Positions 23,995-32,272 of a DNA stretch of 64,000 bases are shown here, piece by piece (the first letter of the stretch is position 1; every line of letters starts with the position of its first letter). A program made the position numbers and the translations under genes. Location: NCBI RefSeq assembly GCF_029714205.1, contig NZ_CP121648.1:1426001-1490000 (forward strand), written 5' to 3'. A model generated the notes under the pieces. It made no database searches, was not told the DNA's origin, and saw nothing but the letters and a program-made list of their open reading frames with translations. The stretch comes from Methylobacterium sp. CB376 (GTDB lineage Bacteria > Pseudomonadota > Alphaproteobacteria > Rhizobiales > Beijerinckiaceae).

Positions 23995-24800
23995 TCACGG
24001 GGCGGGCCTCGCCTCCGTCCGCCCGTGCCGCCGCCACACGAACCGGCACAGCACCGCGACCGGTGCGCCGATCCAGGATGTCCCCACGAAGGACCACGTG
24101 AAATCCAGGGACTCGATGACGCAGCCGGACATCCCGGCCAGCCGAACGCCTCGGTGAGGGAGAGGGCGCCCGCCCCGGCCGCGAAGGGTCCGAGGCGCCA
24201 GCCGATCTCGGCCCAGGACGATATCAGAGGACGACATCAGAGGACGACATCAGGGAGTGCCGCGCGGCGGGCGCGACGGTGATGCGCCACCCGCCGATGA
24301 CGACATCCTGCCGGGCCCCGCGAAGCCGGGCGCCAGGGGGAAGACCGCCGTCCAGGCCAGGCCATGCGCCGGGTCGCCGAACGCGACGCCGGCGAGCGTG
24401 AGCATGACGCCGCTCTGCGAGGCGATGATCCGGCCGCGCCGCCGCCCCGGCCAGCGGCCGAGCAGCGGCGCGTCGCACTGATCGAGGAAGGGCGCCCAGA
24501 CGAACTTGACCTTGTCGGCCAGGGTCGGCTCGCTCATCAGCCCGAGCGTGCCGAGGGGAACCTCGCCTCGGACAGCCACGCCGGCTGAGCAGAATCGCAT
24601 GGCGCAATTCTGCTTAGACTCGTGTTTTCGCATCATTTTTGCCGCCAAACCGGGGACCGCTTCGGCGAATGATGCTGAGGTCCCGTAGACCAGCAGGAAG
24701 GGGATGCCGGAGCCGGAGCCGAGGCCCGGCATGGCCGCGACGCCGCGGTCCGTGAGCAGGTGGCGACGAGAGGGGCGCGTCCGGGCGCCGCCCGATCCGG
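23995..24800 (-). pseudogene. Decayed AmpG-like major facilitator transporter
   Basis: Pieces in different frames spell an AmpG/PAT-family permease in order: GLGSGIPFLLVYGTSASF (near 24732-24670), then GTLGLMSEPTLADKVKFVWA and PFLDQCDAPLLGR (near 24560-24450), SQSGVMLTLAGVAFGDP, then in a shifted frame QDVVIGGWRITVAPAARHS (near 24310-24250), and in another AEIGWRLGPFAAGAGALSL (near 24215-24150). At least two frameshifts are present, and a palindromic element (24588-24675) interrupts the first helix-loop region. AmpG imports muropeptides; this copy cannot work. Confidence 0.75.
24588..24675. repeat. RIME-like palindromic element inside the AmpG-like pseudogene
   Basis: Two hairpins in series. 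AGCAGAAT (24588-24595) pairs with ATTCTGCT (24607-24614). GCATCATTTTTGCCG (24630-24644) pairs with CGGCGAATGATGC (24663-24675) around CCAAACCGGGGACCGCTT. The second resembles rhizobial intergenic mosaic elements (GCATGATC ... AAACCGG ... GATCATGC). It is visibly AT-richer than its surroundings and explains the extra residues in the broken transporter frame. Confidence 0.65.
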
Positions 24801-24915
24801 AACCGCCGTGCATTCTGGTGCCGAGCCTCGCCCTGCCTCCGCCTGCGCGGGCGGTGCCGGCTCCAGCCGGCGGGGCCCGGACCTGCGCCGCGCCCTCCCC
24901 CGGGCCGTCCGCGGG

Positions 24916-25512
24916 TCAGCGGCAGGTGCGGTCGAGCGTGAAGCCGCGCGGACCGCTGAACCCGGCGAAGCGGCAGCCGCCGAAGCTGCCCTCGAAGCCG
25001 TAATCGTTCTTCCCGGTCTTCCAGGTCGCGCCGCGGCCGCCGTTCCAGCTGGCGGTCCGGTAGCCGGCGGGGCGGCCCTCCGGCGCCGCGCGCTCCGCCC
25101 GCCGCGGCGGCGCGATTTGGGCGGGTTCCGGCCGGACGGCCGGCGCCTCGGTCGCGGCGGGGGCCTGCACGGCCGAGGCCGGGCTGATCCGCGCCACGCG
25201 CTCGGGTTGGGGCGCGCGGGCCGGAGCCGCGACGTAGCCGCCCTGGCTCGGCGCGTCGGACCGGGGCAGGTCGATGACGCGCGGCGCGGGCCTGCCGCTC
25301 TCCGGCTGCGGGTCCGCATCCGTCTGCGTCACGGGGGAGAAGGTCCTCACCTCGGCGTGGCGGATCGCGGGACGCACCGGCTTCTCCGCGGCGGGCACGG
25401 CCTGGCTTCCGGGCGACGGGGGAAACTCGGCGGACGGCTGCGTGGACAGGCCGGCATGGGCGACGGTGGCCAGCCCGAGGGTCAGGGCCGCGGCGGCTGC
25501 AAGCTTGATCAT
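24916..25512 (-). CDS. Exported Pro/Ala-rich protein with a conserved C-terminal block
   Basis: The product is 198 residues. The signal peptide (MIKLAAAAALTLGLATVAHA) is cut near residue 20. Residues 25-140 are Pro/Ala/Arg-rich and probably disordered. The last 45 residues are different and look folded: YRTASWNGGRGATWKTGKN, DYGFEGSFGGCRFAGFSG, FTLDRTCR, with two Cys that could form a disulphide. I do not recognise a family. An envelope or periplasmic location is likely from the signal peptide. Confidence 0.75.
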   Translation of the reverse strand: MIKLAAAAALTLGLATVAHAGLSTQPSAEFPPSPGSQAVPAAEKPVRPAIRHAEVRTFSPVTQTDADPQPESGRPAPRVIDLPRSDAPSQGGYVAAPARAPQPERVARISPASAVQAPAATEAPAVRPEPAQIAPPRRAERAAPEGRPAGYRTASWNGGRGATWKTGKNDYGFEGSFGGCRFAGFSGPRGFTLDRTCR

Positions 25513-25732
25513 CGTGAACTCCTCGATCCGCGACGGGCGCCTCGCCCTCCAGGTCGGGGGTGTCGTCGCATGCGCGGCAGCGGGGCGGCGTGCTCGGACG
25601 CACCCGCCGCGGAGGCGCGCCGCCCCTCGGGACGCCGCGGCGGCGGGCGGCCGGGTCGGGCGCGGGCGTGCCGGCCCGCCTCGGACCCGCGCCGCCCCTT
25701 GCCCGGGGCCGGTCGGCCCTCGCGGGCAAGGC

Positions 25733-26134
25733 TCACGAGGTCGCCCGCCCCGCCAGCCACAGGACCAGCGCGGCGACGAGGCCGGTCACCGCCGCCTGGA
25801 CGATGATCCGGGTCTCCGCGTCCCATCCGAGATCCGGCCCGAGCCACCGGTTGAGGACGATGCCGGCGAGCGCGCCGAGTCCGCCCGCGGCGGCCCCGAC
25901 CAGGGGTCTGCGGTGCAGCGGGCGAGGGTCCTGCGGCCGAGGCCGGGCGGGCGGCGCGCCTCCCGAAGGGGCGGGCCGCCGGCCGGCGCGGACCGGCTCG
26001 TCCGCGACGCTCCGGGCGGAGTGGCCGCCCAGCGGAAGCGCGCCGCCGCGGCGCGGGGCCTCGTCGTGCGGTGCGGTCTCGGTCCGATCCGCGCCGCCGG
26101 CGCGGGTCTCGGGGGCCCGCCGGATCGCCATCAT
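25733..26134 (-). CDS. Small membrane protein with a Pro/Arg-rich cytoplasmic N-terminus
   Basis: The product is 133 residues from ATG 26134 (MMAIRRAPETRAGG), with GAGGACGACG before it; the frame is open upstream but unlike protein. Residues 1-80 are Arg/Pro/Gly-rich. Two hydrophobic spans follow: LVGAAAGGLGALAGIVLNRW (about 83-102) and IIVQAAVTGLVAALVLWLAG (about 111-130). No recognised family. It is divergent from the hybrid kinase gene across 250 bases that include an AT-richer patch (TAGTAAATTCG near 26355). Confidence 0.6.
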   Translation of the reverse strand: MMAIRRAPETRAGGADRTETAPHDEAPRRGGALPLGGHSARSVADEPVRAGRRPAPSGGAPPARPRPQDPRPLHRRPLVGAAAGGLGALAGIVLNRWLGPDLGWDAETRIIVQAAVTGLVAALVLWLAGRATS

Positions 26135-26385
26135 CGTCGTCCTCGAAAGGCTGATGCGGGAGCCCGCGCCGCGCGCGAGCCCGCCGGACGAATGATGCCG
26201 GCATGGCACGGGTCGGCGGTGCTCGGACGCACCGGGAGCGGCCGCCCGGCCGGGCGGCGCCGGCCGCATCCTCCCCCGCGCGGCTCGTCCTTTTGTCACA
26301 ACCTGCGCGGCGCGTTCGGACGTGACGGTCACCGCCACGGTGGGGTACTCCCTCCTAGTAAATTCGACCGTGGGGAGCGCCGCAC

Positions 26386-28446
26386 GTGCGCCGGGGTCTC
26401 GTCCTACTCGCCCTCGCCGCGCTCCTGCCGCTGATCCTGCTCGCGGGCGGCCTGTCGTTCCTCCTCCTGCGTCAGCAGCAGACGCTGATGCGCACCGGCG
26501 CGGTCCACCACGTCGCGCAGATGCTCGGGGCCGTGGAGCGGGAGCTGCTGACGCAGGTCGAACTCCTCAAGGTTCTCGCGCAATCGCCGCTGCTCGACGG
26601 CGACCGGCCCGATCTCGCCGCGTTCCACGCCCTCGCCGAGCGCTTCAAGGCGCAGCTGCCGCTCTGGCACCGGGTCATCCTGGCCGATACCGGGGGGCAG
26701 ATGGTGGTCCGCACCGGCGCGGCGTTCGGGACGCCCCTGCGGGCGGTCGTGGACGAGACGAGCTACCGGCGGGTGCTCGAGACCGGCGAGCCCACCATCG
26801 GCGACGTCGCCGGGCCGGGTCAGCCGGGCAGCGGGCCGCCCCGCGCCAGCTTCCGGGTTCCCGTGCTGCGGGAGGGCAGGATCCGCTTCGTGCTCACGGG
26901 CGTCGTGTCCGTCGAGCGGCTCGCGGCCCTGCTCGCCGGCCCCGGCCTCGATCCCGCCTGGCGCCCCTACCTCGTCGACGGCGCCAACCGGATCGCCGCG
27001 AGCGCGCGCGTGCCGGAGCTGGTGGGGGCCCTGGCGATGCAGCCCACCATCGAGGCGCGCCGGACGCGCTCGGCCGGGCTCTACGAGGGGACCGCCCCCG
27101 ACGGCGAAGCGCTGGTCACGGCCTTCCGCAAGTCGGAGCGGACCGGCTGGTCCGTCCACCTCGCCATTCCGCTCGCGCTCTACGCCGCGCCGCAGCGGCA
27201 CGCCGCCTGGATCCTCGGCACGGCGGCCGCGGCCGCCCTCCTGCTGAGCGGCCTCTTCATCCTGCTCCTGCGCCGAGAGCTGCGGGCGCAGCGCCAGGAG
27301 GCGCTCCTCCACGCGCGGGCCCTGCGCATGGAGGCGCTCGGGCGCATGACGGGCGGGGTCGCGCACGATTTCAACAACCTGCTCATGGTCATCCTGGGCA
27401 ACCTGGAGATGCTCGGCCGCCGCCTCCCGGAGCCCCGCCTGGAGCGCTACGTGACGGCGATCCGCAAGGCGGCCGAGCGCGGCACGCATCTCACCCGCGA
27501 ATTGCTCGCCTTCTCGCGCGGCCAGGGCACCCGGACCGAGGTCGTCGACCTCAACGAGCGGCTGGGCGCCACCCTCACGATGATCCGCCAATCGGTCAGC
27601 GGGCCCATCGCGGTCGAGACCGACCTCGCGCCCGGACGGCACGCGGTGAGGCTCGATCCGCTGCAATTCGACCTGGCGCTGCTCAACGTCGCGGCCAATG
27701 CGCGCGACGCCATGCCGGACGGGGGACGCCTGGAGATCACGACCCGGCGCGTCCCGCTGCCGGACCGCTCCGGGCGCGACGGGGTGGCGCTCGCGATCAG
27801 GGACACGGGCAGCGGCATCACCGAGGAGGCCCTGCCGCACGTGTTCGAGCCGTTCTTCACCACCAAGGAGGTCGGCAAGGGCACGGGGCTCGGCCTCTCC
27901 CAGGTCTACGGCTTCGCCAAGTCCTGCGGCGGGCTCGCCGATGTGGAGAGCCGGGCCGGCCAGGGAACCACCATCACCCTGCACCTGCCCCTGGCGCGGG
28001 AGCCCGTGTCCGAGGCGACGCCGACGCTCGCGACGCCGGCGGCGCGGCTCGTCGGCTCCCCGGACCGGGTCGTCCTGGTCGACGACAACGACGAGGTGCG
28101 CGGGGTGACGGCCGCCTTCCTCGAGGAGGCGGGTTTCCGCGTCGCTCAGGCGAGCGGGGCGCAGGCGGGCCTGGACCTGCTGGAGCAGGGCGGCGCCGAC
28201 ATCCTGGTGAGCGACCTCGTGATGCCGGGCGGGATGGACGGGCTCGCCCTCGCCAACGAGGTGCGCCGGCGCTGGCCGGCGCTGCCGGTCATCCTGGTCT
28301 CCGGCTACAGCGCCTCGGCGGCGGCCGCGACGGAGCAGGGCTACACGCTCTACATGAAGCCGTTCGACATGGCCGAGCTCGCCCGGGGCATCCGGGCCCG
28401 GATCGGCCGGGGCGAGGCGCCGCCCGCGGCGGCCGCGCCGCGCTGA
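26386..28446 (+). CDS. Hybrid sensor histidine kinase/response regulator
   Basis: The product is 686 residues from GTG 26386 (GGGGAG 8 bases upstream). An N-terminal membrane helix (LVLLALAALLPLILLAGG, 5-22) and a second near 270-290 (AAWILGTAAAAALLLSGLF) enclose a Cache-like periplasmic sensor. The H-box GGVAHDFNNLLMVILGNLEM has its phospho-His near 326. The ATPase domain has N-box LNVAANARDAMPDGG, G1 IRDTGSGI and GKGTGLGLSQVYG. The C-terminal receiver has DDNDEVRG, the acceptor Asp in VSDLVMPGGMDG near 607, and YMKPF. The HDFNN form places it in the HWE-unlike, NtrY-type hybrid group without HTH output. The ligand is unknown. Confidence 0.92.
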   Translation: MRRGLVLLALAALLPLILLAGGLSFLLLRQQQTLMRTGAVHHVAQMLGAVERELLTQVELLKVLAQSPLLDGDRPDLAAFHALAERFKAQLPLWHRVILADTGGQMVVRTGAAFGTPLRAVVDETSYRRVLETGEPTIGDVAGPGQPGSGPPRASFRVPVLREGRIRFVLTGVVSVERLAALLAGPGLDPAWRPYLVDGANRIAASARVPELVGALAMQPTIEARRTRSAGLYEGTAPDGEALVTAFRKSERTGWSVHLAIPLALYAAPQRHAAWILGTAAAAALLLSGLFILLLRRELRAQRQEALLHARALRMEALGRMTGGVAHDFNNLLMVILGNLEMLGRRLPEPRLERYVTAIRKAAERGTHLTRELLAFSRGQGTRTEVVDLNERLGATLTMIRQSVSGPIAVETDLAPGRHAVRLDPLQFDLALLNVAANARDAMPDGGRLEITTRRVPLPDRSGRDGVALAIRDTGSGITEEALPHVFEPFFTTKEVGKGTGLGLSQVYGFAKSCGGLADVESRAGQGTTITLHLPLAREPVSEATPTLATPAARLVGSPDRVVLVDDNDEVRGVTAAFLEEAGFRVAQASGAQAGLDLLEQGGADILVSDLVMPGGMDGLALANEVRRRWPALPVILVSGYSASAAAATEQGYTLYMKPFDMAELARGIRARIGRGEAPPAAAAPR

Positions 28447-28536
28447 TCCCCGCCGGCGGCGCGGGCCGGCCTGCGCGGGCCGTCGGGCCTCACCCGGCCG
28501 TGACCGACCCGCGGGGCGCGACACGTCAGAAACAAA

Positions 28537-28555
28537 CTACGTATTAACTACGTAG
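28537..28555. promoter_or_regulatory. Perfect 19-bp inverted repeat CTACGTA-N5-TACGTAG
   Basis: CTACGTATTAACTACGTAG is a perfect inverted repeat with 7-bp arms around TTAAC, in an AT-rich patch between the hybrid kinase stop and a small frame. It looks like an operator for a dimeric regulator, possibly a LuxR/FixJ-type response regulator. The binding protein is not identifiable. Confidence 0.5.
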
Positions 28556-28571
28556 GCGCTGACTCGCGCGT

Positions 28572-28760
28572 ATGCCGAAGCCCCCCGGACTGCCCGCATC
28601 CACCTTGGCCCAACAGCTTCTGAGGAGCGTCCTGCACCCGAGCACGCCGCTCGCGCAGCCCACCCTGGTGGAGGTGTGGAAGCGCAGGACCCTGTCCTCG
28701 GCGGCCGGAGACGTCGCGGCTCAGCGACTCCTGGACCTGCGCGACAAGGGCAAGCTGTGA
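28572..28760 (+). CDS. Small hypothetical protein
   Basis: A frame of 62 codons: MPKPPGLPASTLAQQLLRS, then VLHPSTPLAQPTLVEVWKRR and AAGDVAAQRLLDLRDKGKL. It looks like a helical peptide of ordinary composition and follows an inverted-repeat operator candidate by 16 bases. There is no clear ribosome site. Its TGA is the first triplet of a REP-like element, as at 4171. No known family. Modest confidence that it is translated. Confidence 0.4.
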   Translation: MPKPPGLPASTLAQQLLRSVLHPSTPLAQPTLVEVWKRRTLSSAAGDVAAQRLLDLRDKGKL

Positions 28761-28921
28761 TCCGGGATCCGGTTGATCACAGCGCAGCCCGGATCCCGCG
28801 CCCGCGCGGCGCCTGAGCGAAGCCCCAATCCGCCATCCCGAAGGGATCGAGCGGATCATGAGCCCGCGCGGCGCCTGAGCGAAGCCCCAATCCGCCATCC
28901 CGAAGGGATCGAGCGGATTGG
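28757..28921. repeat. REP-like dispersed repeat, copy 2 (two hairpin modules)
   Basis: It begins GTGATCCGGGATCCGG TTGATCA at the stop codon of the small frame, then contains two tandem copies of a module: GCGCGGCGCCTGAGCG, AAGCCCCAATCCGCC, ATCCCGAAGGGATCGAGCGG. Within each module ATCCGC..ATCCC pairs with GGGAT..GCGGAT around GAA. Same family as 4171, 44979 and 58196. Confidence 0.88.
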
Positions 28922-28980
28922 GTGTGAGACCCGCGCCGATCGGAAGGTGATCCTCTCCCCGGAGCGGATCGGCGCCCGCC

Positions 28981-29751
28981 TCAGCCGGCGGGCGCCGGGC
29001 GCGGCTGCGCGCCCTCCTCGGTGACGATGACGTCCATGGGCACGTCGTGCGGCTGAGGGTGGATCGTGTCGAGGCGGGCGAGCGCGAAGCCGACGCCGAT
29101 CACCCGGGGCCTGACCGGCATGGCCGCGATCGTGCGGTCGTAGAAGCCGCCCCCGTAGCCGAGGCGGTAGCCGGCCGGATCGTAGCCGACGAGCGGCGCG
29201 ATCAGCACGTCGGGATGCACCGCCTCGCCCTCGGCCGGGATCGGGATGTCCCAGACGCCGCGGGTCATCGCGATCCCGGGCCGCCACTCCCGGAACTGCA
29301 GCGGCTGCGCCTTCTCGACGACGACCGGCAGCGCGAGGCGGGTGCCCCTCTCCCGCAGCGCCGTCAGGACGGGCCGGGCATCGAACTCGCCCCGGAAGGG
29401 CCAGTAGAAGCCGATCAGCCCGCCGGGCGCCCCGGCGAGCGCGGCCTCGAGCCCGCGGCCGATGCGCGCGCTCCACGCCTCCCGCTCCTGGGCCGAGATC
29501 TGCATGCGCCGCGCGATCAGGGCGGCCCGGGTCTCCTTCCGCCACCGCCTCACCGTCGGCCAGTCCGGCGCGCCGCCTTCGGCGGACGCTCCCGGGCCGC
29601 CGGCCGCCCCGAGGCCGAGGGAGGCCGGGTCGAGTTCGTGCATGAAGCAGGGCGGCGAACTGTACTCGCCGAACGCGCTCGCCTCGCGGTGTTCCGGCTC
29701 GGAAGCCTTCTCGGACGGCTTGGATGAACCTCCGGCCATGGTGTCCCCCAT
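28981..29751 (-). CDS. 5-formyltetrahydrofolate cyclo-ligase
   Basis: The product is about 256 residues from ATG 29751 (MGDTMAGGSSKPSEK); 29739 is an alternative. The first 60 residues are a family-specific extension (SSPPCFMHELDPASLGL). The core has WRKETRAALIARR (substrate-binding N-terminal helix), GLIGFYWPFRGEFD, and the hallmark GYRLGYGGGFYDRTIA near the C-terminus, which binds ATP. It converts 5-formyl-THF to 5,10-methenyl-THF using ATP, feeding the one-carbon pool that is central in methylotrophs. The leader (29788-29866) holds two strong inverted repeats. Confidence 0.92.
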   Translation of the reverse strand: MGDTMAGGSSKPSEKASEPEHREASAFGEYSSPPCFMHELDPASLGLGAAGGPGASAEGGAPDWPTVRRWRKETRAALIARRMQISAQEREAWSARIGRGLEAALAGAPGGLIGFYWPFRGEFDARPVLTALRERGTRLALPVVVEKAQPLQFREWRPGIAMTRGVWDIPIPAEGEAVHPDVLIAPLVGYDPAGYRLGYGGGFYDRTIAAMPVRPRVIGVGFALARLDTIHPQPHDVPMDVIVTEEGAQPRPAPAG

Positions 29752-29787
29752 GATCGCGCCAGGGCGGCGGCGCGGGCCGCCTCCGAT

Positions 29788-29866
29788 ACCGACGGTCATC
29801 TCTCGTGACCGTCGGTTCCCTTCTCGCACCTTCGCCACGCCATGAGCTCGTGTCGAAGGTGCGAGA
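29788..29866 (-). ncRNA. Two strong hairpins in the leader of the folate gene
   Basis: In transcript orientation (minus strand), TCTCGCACCTTCG and CGAAGGTGCGAGA (29866-29854 and 29834-29822) form a perfect 13-bp stem with a 19-base loop. ACCGACGGTCA and TGACCGTCGGT (29816-29806 and 29798-29788) form a perfect 11-bp stem with a 7-base loop. Neither ends in a U-run, so simple termination is unlikely. A leader RNA or paired protein operators are possible. 6S RNA often neighbours this gene in proteobacteria, but a single long rod is not evident here. Confidence 0.45.
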
Positions 29867-29950
29867 TGGTCCAACGCGTGATGGCCCGAAGCGGTCCCCG
29901 GTTCGGCGGCGCCGCGGCCGGGAGACCCCGCGCGGAGGCGCCCGCGCCGG

Positions 29951-31147
29951 TCAGCGCCCGAGGCTTGCGGAGAGGCGGGACACGGCCTCGCGGGCCAGCC
30001 CCGGGCTGATCGCGAAGCAGAGGCGGATGAATCCCTCGCCCTCCGGGCCGAAGGCGGTGCCCGGCGCGACCCCGACCTTCGCCTCGCGCAGGAGCCGGAA
30101 GGCGAGGTCGAGGCTGGACTCGCCGCCCGCCACGTGGGCCATCAGGTAGAACGCGCCTTCGGGCATCGCCACCGTGACGCCGGGCAGGCGCGACAGGCCG
30201 GAGACCAGGATCTCCCGGCTCTCGGCGCAGCGATTGACCATCGTGCGGATGAAGCCGTCGCCCTCGTCGAGCGCCGCCACGGCGGCGTGCTGGATGAAGG
30301 TCGGGATCGAGGTCGTGTTGTACTGGCCGAGCTTGGCGAAGGTGGGGCCGAGGCCGCGCGGGTGGACCAGCCAGCCCGCCCGCCAGCCCGTCATGGCCCA
30401 GTTCTTGGAGAAGGTGTTGGTGACGATCAGCCGGTCGTCCTCCGTGCAGATCTGCAGGAAGGACGGCGCGATCGCGTTGCCGTAGGTGAAGTGCGCGTAG
30501 ACCTCGTCCGAGAGGATCCAGAGGCCGCGGGCCCGGGCGAGGTCGCGCAGGGCCTTCATCTCCGCCAGCGGCATCGTCCAGCCGGTCGGGTTCGAGGGCG
30601 AGTTCACCACCAGCACCCGGGTGCGCGGGGTCAGGGCCGCCTCGATCGCGGCGAGCGGCAGCGCGAAGCGGCCGTCGGCCAGGACCCGGTAGGGCACCGT
30701 GACCGGCACCCCGCCGGCGATGCGCACGGCCTCCGCCAGGTTCGGCCAGGCGGGGGACGGGACGATGATCTCGTCGCCGGGTTCGAGGAGCGCCTGCGCC
30801 GCCTGCATGATCGCGTTCATGCCGCCCGCCGTGACGGCGAAGCGGTCAGGTGGGACGTCCACGCCCCAGTGCCGGGCGTGATAGGCGGCGAGCGCCTCGC
30901 GCAGGCGCGGCAGGCCGAGCGACGTGGCGTAGCGCGTGTGCCCGGCCTGCATGGCCCGGTGCGCCGCCTCCACGATGAAGGGCGGCGTCGGCAGGTCGCC
31001 CTCCCCGATCCACAGCTTCACCACCTCGGGATCGTCCCGGCCGCGGTCGGCCACGAGCCCGATCTGGCTCGTGCCGATCCCGCGCATGCGCGGGGAGAGG
31101 TCGCCGGTGAGGTCGGCCGGGGGCGTGGGGGGCACCGCGTGATGCAT
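29951..31147 (-). CDS. PLP-dependent class I/II aminotransferase
   Basis: The product is 398 residues from ATG 31147 (MHHAVPPTPPADLTG); 37 upstream codons are Arg-rich and unlikely. Fold-type I features: LPRLREALAAYHARHWG, the loop FAVTAGGMNAIMQAAQALL, VVNSPSNPTGWTMP, SDEVYAHFTYG, the PLP lysine in TNTFSKNWAMTGWRAGW, and the C-terminal carboxylate-binding Arg in FIRLCFA. It belongs to the aspartate/aromatic aminotransferase superfamily and acts in the cytoplasm. Substrate specificity cannot be set from the sequence. The neighbouring genes give no pathway. Confidence 0.92.
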   Translation of the reverse strand: MHHAVPPTPPADLTGDLSPRMRGIGTSQIGLVADRGRDDPEVVKLWIGEGDLPTPPFIVEAAHRAMQAGHTRYATSLGLPRLREALAAYHARHWGVDVPPDRFAVTAGGMNAIMQAAQALLEPGDEIIVPSPAWPNLAEAVRIAGGVPVTVPYRVLADGRFALPLAAIEAALTPRTRVLVVNSPSNPTGWTMPLAEMKALRDLARARGLWILSDEVYAHFTYGNAIAPSFLQICTEDDRLIVTNTFSKNWAMTGWRAGWLVHPRGLGPTFAKLGQYNTTSIPTFIQHAAVAALDEGDGFIRTMVNRCAESREILVSGLSRLPGVTVAMPEGAFYLMAHVAGGESSLDLAFRLLREAKVGVAPGTAFGPEGEGFIRLCFAISPGLAREAVSRLSASLGR

Positions 31148-31292
31148 CGTGGGGTCGAAGCTCGGTCGGGATGGGACGGGCCGGGCGCGAGGTTCGTTCG
31201 GGTCGAACCGGGTCCTGCGCGCGCGCCGCTTTTGCCGCGTTTTCCGACGCGCCGCCATCCGCCGCGTCGCGGCGCGCGCGGCGCGCCCGCGC

Positions 31293-31601
31293 TCACGCCG
31301 GCGAGAGCACGTGGATCGCCCGCGAGGCGACGAGGTCCCTCGTGCGCGCCCCGAAGGCCAGCATGTGCGGCGCGGCCGCGTGGGCCCGCAGCGCGTCGAG
31401 GCTGGCCCATTTCTCGATCACCACGAAAGTGTCCGCGCCGAGCGGCGCCTGGGAGGGGCCGGCGCCCTCGGCATCGATCGCGGCCCCGTACTCGATGCAG
31501 CCGTCCTCGGCGTGGACGGCGGGCAGGTTCGCCCGGAAGGCCTCCAGCACCTCGTCCCGCTTGCCGGGCTTGGCCGTGATGATGGCGAGGACGTGGATCA
31601 C
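31293..31601 (-). CDS. Antibiotic biosynthesis monooxygenase (ABM/YgiN-like) protein
   Basis: The product is 102 residues from GTG 31601, with GGGGGAG six bases upstream. The ABM ferredoxin-like fold is visible: IHVLAIITAKPGKRDEVLEAF, PAVHAEDGCIEYGAAID, DTFVVIEKWASLDALRAHA, PHMLAFGARTRDLV. Members are small dimeric, often cofactor-free monooxygenases or quinol monooxygenases. The substrate is unknown. It sits between the aminotransferase and an SDR remnant on the same strand. Confidence 0.88.
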   Translation of the reverse strand: MIHVLAIITAKPGKRDEVLEAFRANLPAVHAEDGCIEYGAAIDAEGAGPSQAPLGADTFVVIEKWASLDALRAHAAAPHMLAFGARTRDLVASRAIHVLSPA

Positions 31602-31727
31602 GGTGAACTCCCCCGGTCGGAGCGGCCGCCTCCCCGCGGCCGGAGGGCCGCGGCGGCCCGCTCGATCCCGCGCGTTGTGGCACGCGCGGCGGCGCCGGAA
31701 CACCCCCGCGCCTCCCCGGGGCCCGGC

Positions 31728-32014
31728 TCAGATCCCGCCCGCGAGGTAGCCACCGTCCACGGTCAGCACCCGGCGAGGCTCGGCGCGGCGCCGGGCTCGG
31801 TCACGTCGGCCGCGGAGGCGCGCGCCGCGGGGCTGAGCGCCCGGAGTCGGTCCAGCGCCGCGTCGAGCTTCTCCGGGCGGCGCGCCGCGATGGCGATGCG
31901 GGCGCCGGCCCGGGCGAAGCCGTGGGCGGCGGCCTCGCCGATGCCGCTGGAGCCGCCGATCACCAGGGCGGTCATTCCGGTCAGGGACGGGGCGGTCGAG
32001 CCGATGGGGAGCAT
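31728..32014 (-). pseudogene. Short-chain dehydrogenase gene with a large internal deletion
   Basis: The first part from ATG 32014 is a normal SDR N-terminus: MTALVIGGSSGIGEAAAHGF (cofactor loop), ARIAIAARRPEKLDAAL, ASAADVTEPG. It stops at 31763. The end of the locus, in another frame, is the typical SDR C-terminus VLTVDGGYLAGGI with a stop at 31728. The roughly 150 residues between (Ser-Tyr-Lys active site) are missing, and the join lies near 31765-31780. Confidence 0.85.
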
Positions 32015-32146
32015 GGCCAAGCCTTCACTGCGCAACCGGCGAAGCCGGCGCGGGGCAACGCGGCCGGGACGGTCGCGGACGCGGCGGGATCGCGGCCCGT
32101 CCGGCACCGCCCGCCCGGGCGGGGCGAGCCGCCGACATCATGGCGG

Positions 32147-32176
32147 CTGATCGGCGAGATCAGTTTTCTCTATTTG
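32147..32176 (+). promoter_or_regulatory. Predicted HmfR-type operator, copy A (symporter promoter)
   Basis: CTGATC-GGCGA-GATCAG (32147-32163) followed by TTTTCTCTATTTG. The inverted repeat, its 5-base spacer and the downstream TCTCTATT box match the copies at 45840 and 46907, each oriented toward the gene it precedes. Here that gene is the sodium:solute symporter. Confidence 0.7.
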
Positions 32177-32272
32177 CTGAAGAGTTTCTCCGCACGCACG
32201 ATCGGGTCCGACGCGAGCGCATCCGACGCAAGTCTCCACGCGCGACCGCCCCTAGAAGAACCGGGAGGAACC

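Noticed and set aside
29751-29950. 6S RNA gene
   Set aside because: The location beside the folate gene is right, but the sequence shows two separate hairpins rather than one rod with a central bubble, so only a structured leader is claimed.
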